Shown here: positions 1 to 7,925 of the stretch, piece by piece
How the letters are laid out: each line of letters starts with the position of its first letter
How positions within the stretch are numbered: position 1 is the first letter of the stretch
NCBI RefSeq assembly: GCF_007752135.1
Contig: NZ_CP036298.1
Coordinates: 1,178,001 to 1,242,000 of the forward strand
DNA: 64,000 nt
Source of the DNA: Aureliella helgolandensis
Lineage (GTDB): Bacteria; Planctomycetota; Planctomycetia; Pirellulales; Pirellulaceae
Direction of reading: 5' to 3'
Notes under the pieces: generated by a model
Told to the model about the DNA's origin: nothing
The model's input: the letters and a program-made list of their open reading frames with translations, nothing else
Database searches by the model: none
Translations under genes and position numbers: made by a program

Positions 1-834
1 CGTATCGGGCATGCTGCGCAGGAAGAGATGGCAGGTCGCTTTGCCAACGGTGATGTTGGACATGGCTGGTTCATTCTTCAGGACAACATTCAGCGAAAGC
101 GTGGGCGGGCTGAAGCTCGAGTTCTGGAGAGTGGGATCGGTTTCGCAGCGCTCTGAGACCGATTTCAGGTAGGTCAGGAACGGAATCATCGCCCAGTTGG
201 CGTTGAGCCCCTCTTGGGTACTGCTGTGTGCGGCCACACCCAGGCTGGATATCTCCAGGTGGCAACCTCCCTTGTGGGAGTTTACGAGCTGCATGTTCGT
301 CGGTTCGCCGATTACTCCAGGCGTCTTGTTGTCTACCAGCTCGCGATAGTAGCGGGAATTTTCCACCAACCACTGGGCTCCGGCCATTCCGCTTTCTTCA
401 TCGCCCGTCGCAAAGAAATAGATGGGAGCCGTTTGTTCTTCGATGGGGATGTTGGCAATTGCCGCCAGGGCCGCCGCTGCGGAGCCCTTCATGTCGCAAG
501 CACCTCTTCCCCAGAGTTTGCCATCGGCAACGACGGCGTCCCAGGGGCCGCCCTGCGGTGCGTTCCACCCCTCAACCGAGACTACATCGTTGTGGCAAAA
601 ATAGGCGATACCAGGGGCCGTGTCGGGCGTGGCCAGGGAGGTGCTCTGGGGAAGGCGTTTGGCCGCTAAGGCAACTTTGGAGATGCCGTGTAGGTCGGTG
701 TAATCGAGTTTCTCGACAGTGAACTGTTGTGCCAGCAGTAGCGAACGCATGTGGTCGGCGACCACGGCATTGCTGTGCGTCGTCACCGATTCAAGCTGAA
801 TAAGCGATTGGGCCGTCGCGAGGGCATTGATCAA
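1..834 (-). CDS. M20 family metallopeptidase (ArgE/DapE-like), C-terminus beyond the window
   Basis: Zinc-dependent amidohydrolase of the M20 family, which removes acyl or aminoacyl groups (acetylornithine deacetylase, succinyl-DAP desuccinylase, carboxypeptidases). The minus-strand translation shows the family's metal-site order: CHND with the first His, GRGACDMKG with the bridging Asp, and GDEESG with the catalytic and metal-binding Glu pair, followed by the EPT and AAHSS segments of the dimerisation lid. The frame is open to base 1, so the last part is missing. An in-frame stop lies upstream near base 867; the first likely start is TTG at 834 (reading LINALATAQ), with no convincing ATG before it, so the exact start is uncertain. 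It faces away from glgC across about 390 bases. The substrate cannot be assigned from sequence. Confidence 0.82.
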   Translation of the reverse strand, partial: MINALATAQSLIQLESVTTHSNAVVADHMRSLLLAQQFTVEKLDYTDLHGISKVALAAKRLPQSTSLATPDTAPGIAYFCHNDVVSVEGWNAPQGGPWDAVVADGKLWGRGACDMKGSAAAALAAIANIPIEEQTAPIYFFATGDEESGMAGAQWLVENSRYYRELVDNKTPGVIGEPTNMQLVNSHKGGCHLEISSLGVAAHSSTQEGLNANWAMIPFLTYLKSVSERCETDPTLQNSSFSPPTLSLNVVLKNEPAMSNITVGKATCHLFLRSMPDT

Positions 835-1223
835 AATTGTGCTCCAGACCTGCTGTCTGTTTAGCCGTTATAAAGGGGCGAATTTGACCATCCTACCCGA
901 TTGAACCAGCCCTGTTAATGCTTATTAATTTCTATTCTCAACGCTGCAATTGGGGCCACTGGTGCTGTATTAGTGGTGCTGAGCTTGGTATGCTGCACTT
1001 CTCCCAATAAGCGGAACAGAGCTGTCCATGGGGATTGGGTCCCAGTGGGGAATTGTATCTTCGGCGGTTCATTTAAATCACAAGTGGCTTGTGTTATTCA
1101 CGGGCGTTCCGTCGATTGTCGGCCAATCTGTTCCCTTGTTGGACAGCCTGTGCCCACGAAGAAATAAGTAGTGACATTTCGCATTGAACTTCAGCAAACT
1201 TGCTGCGCCAAGGATCAACACCG
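835..1223. other. Intergenic region between divergent M20 peptidase and glgC
   Basis: About 390 bases without a convincing gene. It must hold the promoters for both flanking genes. An AT-rich patch at 914-935 is the most promoter-like part for glgC, but no strong -35/-10 pair is evident. A 64-codon open frame at 973-1167 has no family resemblance or good ribosome site and was not called. Confidence 0.4.
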
Positions 1224-2531
1224 ATGATAGACGTAAATCCCCGTTCTGTACTGGCTCTTATTTTAGGGGGCGGACGCGGCTCACGACTCTACCCTCTTAC
1301 CAAGATTCGCGCGAAGCCCTCGGTACCTCTGGCAGCAAAATATCGGTTGATCGACATTCCGATTTCCAATTGCATCAACAGCAATATCAATCAGATTTTT
1401 GTGTTGACCCAATTCCTGTCCAATTCCTTGCACGGGCACATTCGTCAAACCTATCGCTTTGATCATTTCTCGGGCGGATTTGTTGAGCTGCTAGCGGCAC
1501 AGCAAACGATGGAAGGTGGCACCGATTGGTATGAGGGCACAGCCGATGCGGTGCGCAAGAATCTCGAAAACCTCGACCAGCGGGGCGTCGAGTATGTGTT
1601 GATCCTGTCAGGCGATCAACTCTATCGCATGGACTATCGCGCCATGCTTAAGACGCACATCGAGAGCAAGGCGGACGTTACCATTGCCGCGATTCCCGTG
1701 GATCGCAAGGAAGCTCACGCGTTGGGTATCATGCGGTGCGATGAAACGGGGAAAGTCACCGGCTTCCTGGAAAAACCAAAGTCGCCGGAAGAAATTGACT
1801 TGGTAAAGATGGATCCCAAGTGGATCGATTCCCAGGGGGTCGAGTCGAACGGTCGCGATTGTTTAGCCAGTATGGGGTTGTACATTTTCAACCGCGATTT
1901 GTTGTTTGATGTGCTGGAAAAAACGCCCTATCAAGATTTTGGTAAAGAGGTCTTTCCAGCGGCGATTCGCAGCAAGCATGTGCAAGTCCACATGTTCGAC
2001 GATTATTGGGAGGACATTGGTACAATTCGTGCCTTTTACGAAGCCAATTTGCAGTTGGCCAAAAAGAATCCTCCCTTCGATCTCGTCTGCCCGGAAGCTC
2101 CCGTTTACTCACGGCCGCGATTCCTTCCTCCGGCCATTATCGAAGGGGCTCAGATCAGTGGCAGTCTCATCGCAGATGGTTGCCGCATTGGGAAGGGGAC
2201 GGTCATTGAAAACAGCGTGATTGGCCTGCGCTGCTTGATTGGTGAAGGGGTTACCATTCGCAATAGTATCATCATGGGGTCTGATTTCTACGATACCGAC
2301 CAAGAGGTGCAAGCGCACGTGGACGCGGGAAGACCTCCGGTGGGAATCGGGGCTGGCTCGGTCATCGAAGGGGCCATCTTGGATAAGAATTGTCAAGTCG
2401 GCAAAAACGTGGTCGTCAAGAACAAGTCGGGCGCAGACAGCTCCGACGAGTTCAACCCGTGCCTAATCCGCGATGGCATCCCCGTTTTGGTGAAAGAGGG
2501 CGTGCTTCCCGATGGTTGGAGCATGGGCTAG
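1224..2531 (+). CDS. glgC: Glucose-1-phosphate adenylyltransferase (ADP-glucose pyrophosphorylase)
   Basis: Makes ADP-glucose from ATP and glucose-1-phosphate, the first committed step of bacterial glycogen synthesis. The N-terminal nucleotidyltransferase domain carries GGGRGSRLYPLT (about residues 15-26), the KPSVPLAAKYRLIDIPISNC segment, GTADAVRKN and GDQLYRMDY; FLEKP near residue 180 is the glucose-1-phosphate site. The C-terminal third is a left-handed beta helix (repeats such as IADGCRIGKGTVIENSVIG). At 435 residues it has normal length. The frame is open to a TTG at 1200, but ATG 1224 has an AAGGA nine bases upstream and gives a family-like N-terminus. No other glycogen gene is adjacent. 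Confidence 0.95.
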   Translation: MIDVNPRSVLALILGGGRGSRLYPLTKIRAKPSVPLAAKYRLIDIPISNCINSNINQIFVLTQFLSNSLHGHIRQTYRFDHFSGGFVELLAAQQTMEGGTDWYEGTADAVRKNLENLDQRGVEYVLILSGDQLYRMDYRAMLKTHIESKADVTIAAIPVDRKEAHALGIMRCDETGKVTGFLEKPKSPEEIDLVKMDPKWIDSQGVESNGRDCLASMGLYIFNRDLLFDVLEKTPYQDFGKEVFPAAIRSKHVQVHMFDDYWEDIGTIRAFYEANLQLAKKNPPFDLVCPEAPVYSRPRFLPPAIIEGAQISGSLIADGCRIGKGTVIENSVIGLRCLIGEGVTIRNSIIMGSDFYDTDQEVQAHVDAGRPPVGIGAGSVIEGAILDKNCQVGKNVVVKNKSGADSSDEFNPCLIRDGIPVLVKEGVLPDGWSMG

Positions 2532-2786
2532 CTGTTGCGGCCTGCCGCTCACGTGGCCCGTTGAATCGGTTGCGTTGGCTCCCAATGCTCGATTCGCACT
2601 TTGAATCGAATTGCAGCAGCAACTAACCCCGCTTGCTCTCGAGCTTGTTGAAGTCGCAACCCGCCGCGTGTGCATCACCGGTGTGGTTGCCGTTGCAGGG
2701 CAGTTCGGGACGCTGGTCTCTGCTCTAGAATCTCTGCGCTCAAATCTCAGCGTTGAAATCAGAGTCACTGTTAAAACAGCAAGTCG

Positions 2787-4070
2787 TTACCCTCGCCGCA
2801 AGGCTTCGATGGGGTCGAGCATGGCCGCTTGGCGGGCTGGATAGATTCCGAACACGATTCCCACGACGATCGATACGCTGGAGGCGATGAGGATCGACCA
2901 AATCGTGACGATCGTCTCCATGCCTGAAAAGTAGGTGACTAGGGCGGGCGCGGCTAGGCCGACCAGCACACCAAGCAGGGTGCCGAACAGGGACAGCGAC
3001 GCGGTTTCCACGAGAAACTGCAGGATAATGTCATTTTGTTTGGCGCCCAGGGCGCGGCGAATCCCGATCTCCCGCGTCCGTTCGCTGACGGTTGCCAACA
3101 TGATGTTCATGATGCCAATCCCGCCTACGAGCAGGGAGATGGCAGCGGTGGCCCCCAGGACGAAATTGAAGATCCGCTGCGTGGCTTGCGCCTGTTCGAG
3201 CAGATCGAGCGGGATTGTGATCGCGTAATCTTGGCGAGGGTGGTATTTGGCGAGCAGCCCCTCCAGAGCAGCAGCCGTCGATTTGACGTGATGCCGGTCG
3301 AGTACCTCCACGGTAATCTGACTCAGTTCCAGTCGTTGCCGCGAGAAGCTCCCCTGCTCTTCCTTCTGAATCACATCTCCAATTCGGCTGCGGTCGGTCG
3401 TTAAGGGGATCACGATGTCGCGATTGAGGTCTTGTGCGGATAGGCTCGATCCGGCTCCTGCGGAGGGAGTCTTGTAACCCTGGACGCCAACGATTCGGAA
3501 GAAGTGTAGATTGCCAACTTGGATCGATTTGCCGAGTGGTGAAATGCCTGGAAATACGGTCCGGGCAACTTCATCGCCAATGACGCACACATTGGCCCGG
3601 TGTTCGAGGTCGGTGGGTTCGAGGAGTCGGCCGCGCACCAGCGGGATGCGGTTGGTTTCGAAGTAGCTGGGGTAGACGCCAACGATGCGTCCGGCAACTA
3701 CTTGAGCAGCATAGCGGGCCTCTTGCTGGAATTCTCGCAGTGGGGTAACGCCGACGGCGCTGGTGAGCGTTTCTTCCATCCGCCGCAGGTCATTGTAGGT
3801 CAGGCCGAAGCTTTGTTCGAACGTATCGTAGTTGATCTCCTGCTGGCTGCCGCTGGGTTTGACGCTCCTTACGATGATGTTGTTGACTCCCAGTGACTCA
3901 ATTTGCTTTTGAGCTTCGCGACTGGCTCCCTCGGCAACGGCTAGCATCACAATCACGCTGGCGACCCCGAAGACTAGGCCCAGGACGGTCAGCATGGAGC
4001 GAAGTTTATGCAGCAGCACGCCGTGCAAGGCGGTACGAATCAGGGCTGCATTGCGATCGAAGGATATCAT
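2787..4070 (-). CDS. ABC transporter permease, MacB/FtsX family
   Basis: Membrane subunit of a MacB-type tripartite exporter. The N-terminus (LRSMLTVLGLVFGVASVIVM) is the first membrane helix and is followed by a MacB-type periplasmic domain of about 240 residues. The C-terminus has three further helices with the FtsX signature GGIGIMNIMLATVSERTREI and ends GIYPARQAAMLDPIEALR, both typical of MacB permeases. ATG 4070 gives the normal MISFDRNA-type start; an in-frame TTG at 4106 is less likely. The gene lies 97 bases behind the HlyD adaptor on the same strand, so the two are probably co-transcribed. The ATP-binding domain that is fused or adjacent in most such systems is not present here. Confidence 0.88.
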   Translation of the reverse strand: MISFDRNAALIRTALHGVLLHKLRSMLTVLGLVFGVASVIVMLAVAEGASREAQKQIESLGVNNIIVRSVKPSGSQQEINYDTFEQSFGLTYNDLRRMEETLTSAVGVTPLREFQQEARYAAQVVAGRIVGVYPSYFETNRIPLVRGRLLEPTDLEHRANVCVIGDEVARTVFPGISPLGKSIQVGNLHFFRIVGVQGYKTPSAGAGSSLSAQDLNRDIVIPLTTDRSRIGDVIQKEEQGSFSRQRLELSQITVEVLDRHHVKSTAAALEGLLAKYHPRQDYAITIPLDLLEQAQATQRIFNFVLGATAAISLLVGGIGIMNIMLATVSERTREIGIRRALGAKQNDIILQFLVETASLSLFGTLLGVLVGLAAPALVTYFSGMETIVTIWSILIASSVSIVVGIVFGIYPARQAAMLDPIEALRRG

Positions 4071-4167
4071 GCATGGCGGTCCGAGAGGAGCAAGCCGAAG
4101 CGGCAATGCGGGCAGTTTTTTGAAGCGAGGTCAGTGGGGAGGCGAGTGCTCGGCTACGTTGGCTTAC

Positions 4168-5685
4168 TCAAGCTCCCGGCGGTTCCGCTGGGGCGGCGGA
4201 CGAGGATCCTCCGGCTTCGCGTTCGGCATCAGCAAAGTCGGCAATGCCGCGTTGGTAGGCGTCCAAAGCAACCGTTTCACCGACTTCGAGACCGTCGGTG
4301 ATCTCGATGAAGGAGTGGGTTACGCGCCCCGTTTTGACAATGCGTCGTCCCGCGTTCGAGCCGTTTAGAACATAGACGTACGACTGTGAGAAGTGTTCGG
4401 TAATGGCTCCCACGGGGACGGCAATCACATCGGTGTAGGTTCCCACTAGGATATCCACTTCGGCAGTCATGCCTGGTTTGATCGACAGCCCCTCGGGCAG
4501 CTCGTCGATCAGAATAATGGTTTCGTAGTTCTGAACGGCGGAGTGGCTGCTGGCCGCCATCCCGGCGACCTTCGAGATCGTTCCGGTGAGCTTGACGTCA
4601 TTGAAAGCATCGAGGCGGATGTTTGCCTTTTGGTCGGGTTTGATCCGATCCACGACCGACTCGTGCACGTTGGCTTTGACTTGCATGTTTTTCATGTCGG
4701 GCAGGTAGTAGACCGAACGTCCCGACCAAACTTCGGTTCCCTCACGGATTCTGCGGGAATCGTCGTACCAAGATTCGTTGGCGTAGACAACGATTCCATT
4801 TTGCTCTGCTTTGAGCGTGCATTTCTCTTTGAGAGCGATCAAATCTTGCATTTGTTGCTCCAGGATTTTGACACCGTTTTCGGCGTTGCTGACGGCACCC
4901 TCGGCCTTTTTCTCTTCCGCATCGGCGGTCTGTTTGGCCCGCTCCAATTTGAGGCGAGTTTCCTCTTCTTTGCCGCGTAACTCGATCAGCTTCTTTTCGC
5001 GTTCGTAGGTCACCAGCACGCGGAGTTTTTGCTTGTCGCGTTCCACTTGAAACTGGTAGGTATTCTCCCGCAGCTGATATTCACGCAGTTGTTGTGGGGT
5101 GCGGTAGCCTTTCTTTACTAAGATTTCGATGTTGTTCTTTTCGTCGCGCACCTTCTCAAGCTCGGCCTCGGCCTCTTTGATAGCGCGTTCTAGGTCGGCA
5201 ACTTCGGCAACAAAATCTCCTTTTTCGTATTTCTTCAAATCGATGGCTGCGATTTCGTATTCGAGCTTGGCTGCAGCTTCGTCGGTCGCATTTTTATTGC
5301 GTTGAATTTCCAGGGCTTGAATCGCTTCGTCCTGTTTTCCTTTGGCCTCGTTGATCTGTACATCCTTTTCGCGGATATCTGCTTCCACTTCGTCGGTTTG
5401 GAATTTGACAACTTCATCCCCCTCCTCCACGGGCGTCCCCTCGGGAACGATGAAGGTGATCTTCCCGCCACGGGGGACTTCGCAGCGACCGTAGACGGTG
5501 TGCTGGCTTTCGACTGTCCCTCGTTCGACGACGCGATCTTCCAGAGTTCGGCGTTGGACGGTATAGGTTGCCGCCTCGTTATTCTCGGCCAAGGCGTTTC
5601 CAAAGAAGCCGCGAGCGCGATAGATGCCGTAACTTACGCCAGCCAGCAACAGGAGAGACAGCAAGATACGGAAGAGTGGTTTCAT
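4168..5685 (-). CDS. HlyD/MacA-type efflux periplasmic adaptor
   Basis: Membrane-fusion (adaptor) protein that would connect the inner-membrane permease to the outer envelope. The N-terminal hydrophobic helix (ILLSLLLLAGVSYGIY, residues 7-22) anchors or exports it. A split lipoyl-like half follows (VPEGTPVEEGDEVVKFQTDEVEADI), then a long charged coiled-coil hairpin (about residues 105-290, rich in E, K and Q), the second lipoyl half (KAEQNGIVVYAN), a beta-barrel (VKANVHESVVDRIKPDQKANI) and a membrane-proximal domain (DVIAVPVGAITEH). The 505-residue length is long for MacA because of the coiled coil. It is the first gene of a two-gene unit with the permease. Confidence 0.88.
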   Translation of the reverse strand: MKPLFRILLSLLLLAGVSYGIYRARGFFGNALAENNEAATYTVQRRTLEDRVVERGTVESQHTVYGRCEVPRGGKITFIVPEGTPVEEGDEVVKFQTDEVEADIREKDVQINEAKGKQDEAIQALEIQRNKNATDEAAAKLEYEIAAIDLKKYEKGDFVAEVADLERAIKEAEAELEKVRDEKNNIEILVKKGYRTPQQLREYQLRENTYQFQVERDKQKLRVLVTYEREKKLIELRGKEEETRLKLERAKQTADAEEKKAEGAVSNAENGVKILEQQMQDLIALKEKCTLKAEQNGIVVYANESWYDDSRRIREGTEVWSGRSVYYLPDMKNMQVKANVHESVVDRIKPDQKANIRLDAFNDVKLTGTISKVAGMAASSHSAVQNYETIILIDELPEGLSIKPGMTAEVDILVGTYTDVIAVPVGAITEHFSQSYVYVLNGSNAGRRIVKTGRVTHSFIEITDGLEVGETVALDAYQRGIADFADAEREAGGSSSAAPAEPPGA

Positions 5686-5932
5686 GGCGTTCGCTAGTAG
5701 CAGGGAGCGGGATTCGGGGCAGTGGCGAGCTGCCTTACGCGGCCAGCAGTTGTAGAATGGGCAAGCGAGTCGTGGAGGAAGGTTTCACCGCAAGGGTCCG
5801 GAAGTAGAACGGGCCGCCATTGCAGTCGCAGCCTAGTATTCTACCCTAAGATGCCCTAAGGTCCAAAATTGAGCCCTCTCCTGGGGAAGGAGGGGGCTTT
5901 CGCTACCCTGTTCACTATGAGGAATATTGTCC

Positions 5933-6844
5933 ATGCCAGCCATTGTCCCACTGGGTCGCCGAGCATTTTTGCAAGGCAGTTCTCTCTTACTTGCCCCGCT
6001 TCTGTGCGACCGAACGGTATTGGGTAGACCGCACCAGGCGGCGTCTGAGGGGGGGGCTGAGAGTCTGCGAATCGGGCTGGTGACTGACTTGCACTATGCG
6101 GATAAGCCACCGGCTGGCTCGCGGTATTATCGCGAATCGCTCGACAAACTGGCTGAGGCGGCTGCGGCCTACCGGGAGGTTAAGCCTCACTTCGTGGTCG
6201 AACTGGGAGACTTGATTGACGCGGCCGATTCGGTGGCGGTTGAAACGGAATATTTGAAGCGTATCAACAAGGAGCTTGCGTCGATCTGTGATCAGCGGCA
6301 CTATGTGCTTGGGAATCACTGCGTCGCGACGCTGAGGAAGGAGGAGTTTCTGCAGGTGGTCGAACGGCCTCAAGCCTTCTATTCCTTCGACGAGCAGGGG
6401 ATGCATTTCGTAGTCCTGGACGCCTGTTTTCGCAGTGACGGTGAGCCCTACGGACGCAATAACTTTAAGTGGACGGACGCCAACATTCCCGCAGAAGAAC
6501 TCGACTGGCTAGCGGAAGATCTCCGAGCGACGGAGCGCCCTACCCTTGTATTTGCGCATCAGCGTTTGGATGTGCACGACAACCATGGCGTGCGAAACGC
6601 CGCCGCGGTACGCAAGGTGCTGGAGGGAGCGGGGCAGGTGCAAGCGGTTTTCCAGGGCCATAGTCATCAAAATGATTATCGCAATATTGCTGGGATTCAC
6701 TACTGCACCATGGTGGCCATGGTTGAGGGTAGCGGCCCCGAGCAAAATGGATACTCTTGGATGGAAATTGCTGGCAGTGGGGCGATTGAAGTGCATGGAT
6801 TTAGGAAGCAGAAGCCGTACCAGTGGGTGCCTGCTCCGTCATAA
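5933..6844 (+). CDS. Tat-exported metallophosphoesterase
   Basis: Calcineurin-like phosphoesterase of the purple acid phosphatase/CpdA superfamily, hydrolysing phosphate esters with two metal ions. Metal-binding motifs are in order: TDLHYAD (D-x-H), ELGDLID (GD), LGNHC (GNH) and FQGHSHQND (GHSH). The N-terminus MPAIVPLGRRAFLQGSSLLL has a twin-arginine pair followed by FLQG and a hydrophobic stretch, which fits a Tat signal, so the enzyme is probably folded and cofactor-loaded before export. ATG 5933 is chosen over TTG 5927 because GAGGA lies about nine bases upstream. It is followed after 22 bases by the DUF2293 gene. The substrate is unknown. Confidence 0.88.
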   Translation: MPAIVPLGRRAFLQGSSLLLAPLLCDRTVLGRPHQAASEGGAESLRIGLVTDLHYADKPPAGSRYYRESLDKLAEAAAAYREVKPHFVVELGDLIDAADSVAVETEYLKRINKELASICDQRHYVLGNHCVATLRKEEFLQVVERPQAFYSFDEQGMHFVVLDACFRSDGEPYGRNNFKWTDANIPAEELDWLAEDLRATERPTLVFAHQRLDVHDNHGVRNAAAVRKVLEGAGQVQAVFQGHSHQNDYRNIAGIHYCTMVAMVEGSGPEQNGYSWMEIAGSGAIEVHGFRKQKPYQWVPAPS

Positions 6845-6866
6845 AATGGGAAGGGAAGCCTAAACG

Positions 6867-7562
6867 ATGAGTGATCAATCGCCGAGTCGGGGGAAAACAG
6901 CCAGTCCAACGTTCGGGCCGGGGCCCACCGAACGCAGTGTGCGGGCTTCCGATGGTTCGGTGCGGCATGCGCCGGCCGATTGGGAGTTGCTCCCCCCTGG
7001 AGATGCCGGTGCGACTCGTCGCGTCAAGGCAGCGGGAGAGCACTGGGTCGTTCAGGAAAAAAAGGGGCGTCGGATGTTTTCGAAAGGGGTGTGGGCCCCG
7101 GCGACAACCATCGCCAAGGTGCGCAGCGAGTTGGATGCTGAGCGATCGACGGAAGCCTACGCCAAGCGTCGACAGGCGGACGCGACGCGGCGCGATCGAG
7201 CCCAGGGGGAGTACGTGGAAGATTTCTTCGCGGCGGTAACCCGCTTCCTGGATTTCCACCCGCGACACGCCAAGCTGGGGGAGGGCTTTGCCAAGGCGGT
7301 GACCGAGCATGCCACCCCGGTGGGCAGTGGTACAGTGGCCCGGACCAAACGTATCCCGGTGGAGCAGCGGGCCGAAGCAGCGGTGATTGCCTGGATGCGG
7401 CACCAAACGACTGCTTACGATTCGATGGTGATCCCACGCGTGAAGGGGAAGCGGCGCGAAGTGCGGCGGATGCTGGCAGCCCGCTCCAAGGAACTCTTAA
7501 GCGTCTATCGACGGGGGGACGCGCCAGCGGCCAACTGCCCACTTCGCCGAGCGATGCAGTAA
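6867..7562 (+). CDS. DUF2293 domain protein
   Basis: Function unknown. The C-terminal part (about residues 155-225) resembles DUF2293: an IPVEQRAEAAVIAWMRHQTT segment, then YDSMVIPRVKGKRREVRRML and a basic helical tail. The N-terminal 150 residues are charged and contain no recognised motif apart from an Arg/Lys-rich helix (residues 95-125). There is no signal peptide or membrane segment, so it is predicted cytoplasmic; the many basic residues would suit nucleic-acid binding, but that is a guess. It follows the phosphoesterase gene at 22 bases and may share its transcript, although the two have no evident functional link. Confidence 0.65.
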   Translation: MSDQSPSRGKTASPTFGPGPTERSVRASDGSVRHAPADWELLPPGDAGATRRVKAAGEHWVVQEKKGRRMFSKGVWAPATTIAKVRSELDAERSTEAYAKRRQADATRRDRAQGEYVEDFFAAVTRFLDFHPRHAKLGEGFAKAVTEHATPVGSGTVARTKRIPVEQRAEAAVIAWMRHQTTAYDSMVIPRVKGKRREVRRMLAARSKELLSVYRRGDAPAANCPLRRAMQ

Positions 7563-7925
7563 TTGCCGTGTTCAGACCACCCAGACGAACCGTGTTTTCC
7601 GTTATCAACCCTCCATAGAAGTGGAGACGTGTGAACTAGTGGAGTCGTTTTGGCCTTTCCTGTAAATTGGGAAGCGGTAAGATATGCGCCCGAATGGGTT
7701 ATTGGGCGAGGGGATCGACTGAGGCAGATCAAACTTCTTAGGGCGAAGTCTTCAGCATTAATGAACCTGCGTCCAATAGGACGCCAGCTGATTTCTCGAA
7801 CTTCTCCGCCGGGACGCCTCTCTCAAGTGTCCGGGGAATGATTCGATTTCCCGTTCGCAGCGCTTGAATTTTTAGAACGTCACAACACTTTAAGCTCCAC
7901 GTTTGATTCGGTTTTTAGGTGAATT
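7563..7925. other. Intergenic region upstream of EF-G
   Basis: About 360 bases without a supported gene; it should carry the EF-G promoter. A 63-codon frame at 7650-7841 shows no family resemblance and no convincing ribosome site. TTTAGGTGAATT just before 7926 supplies the EF-G ribosome-binding site. Confidence 0.4.

Noticed and set aside
973-1167. 64-codon open frame upstream of glgC
   Set aside because: No ribosome site, no domain; it lies where regulatory sequence is expected.
7650-7841. 63-codon open frame upstream of EF-G
   Set aside because: No start-site support and no recognisable domain.
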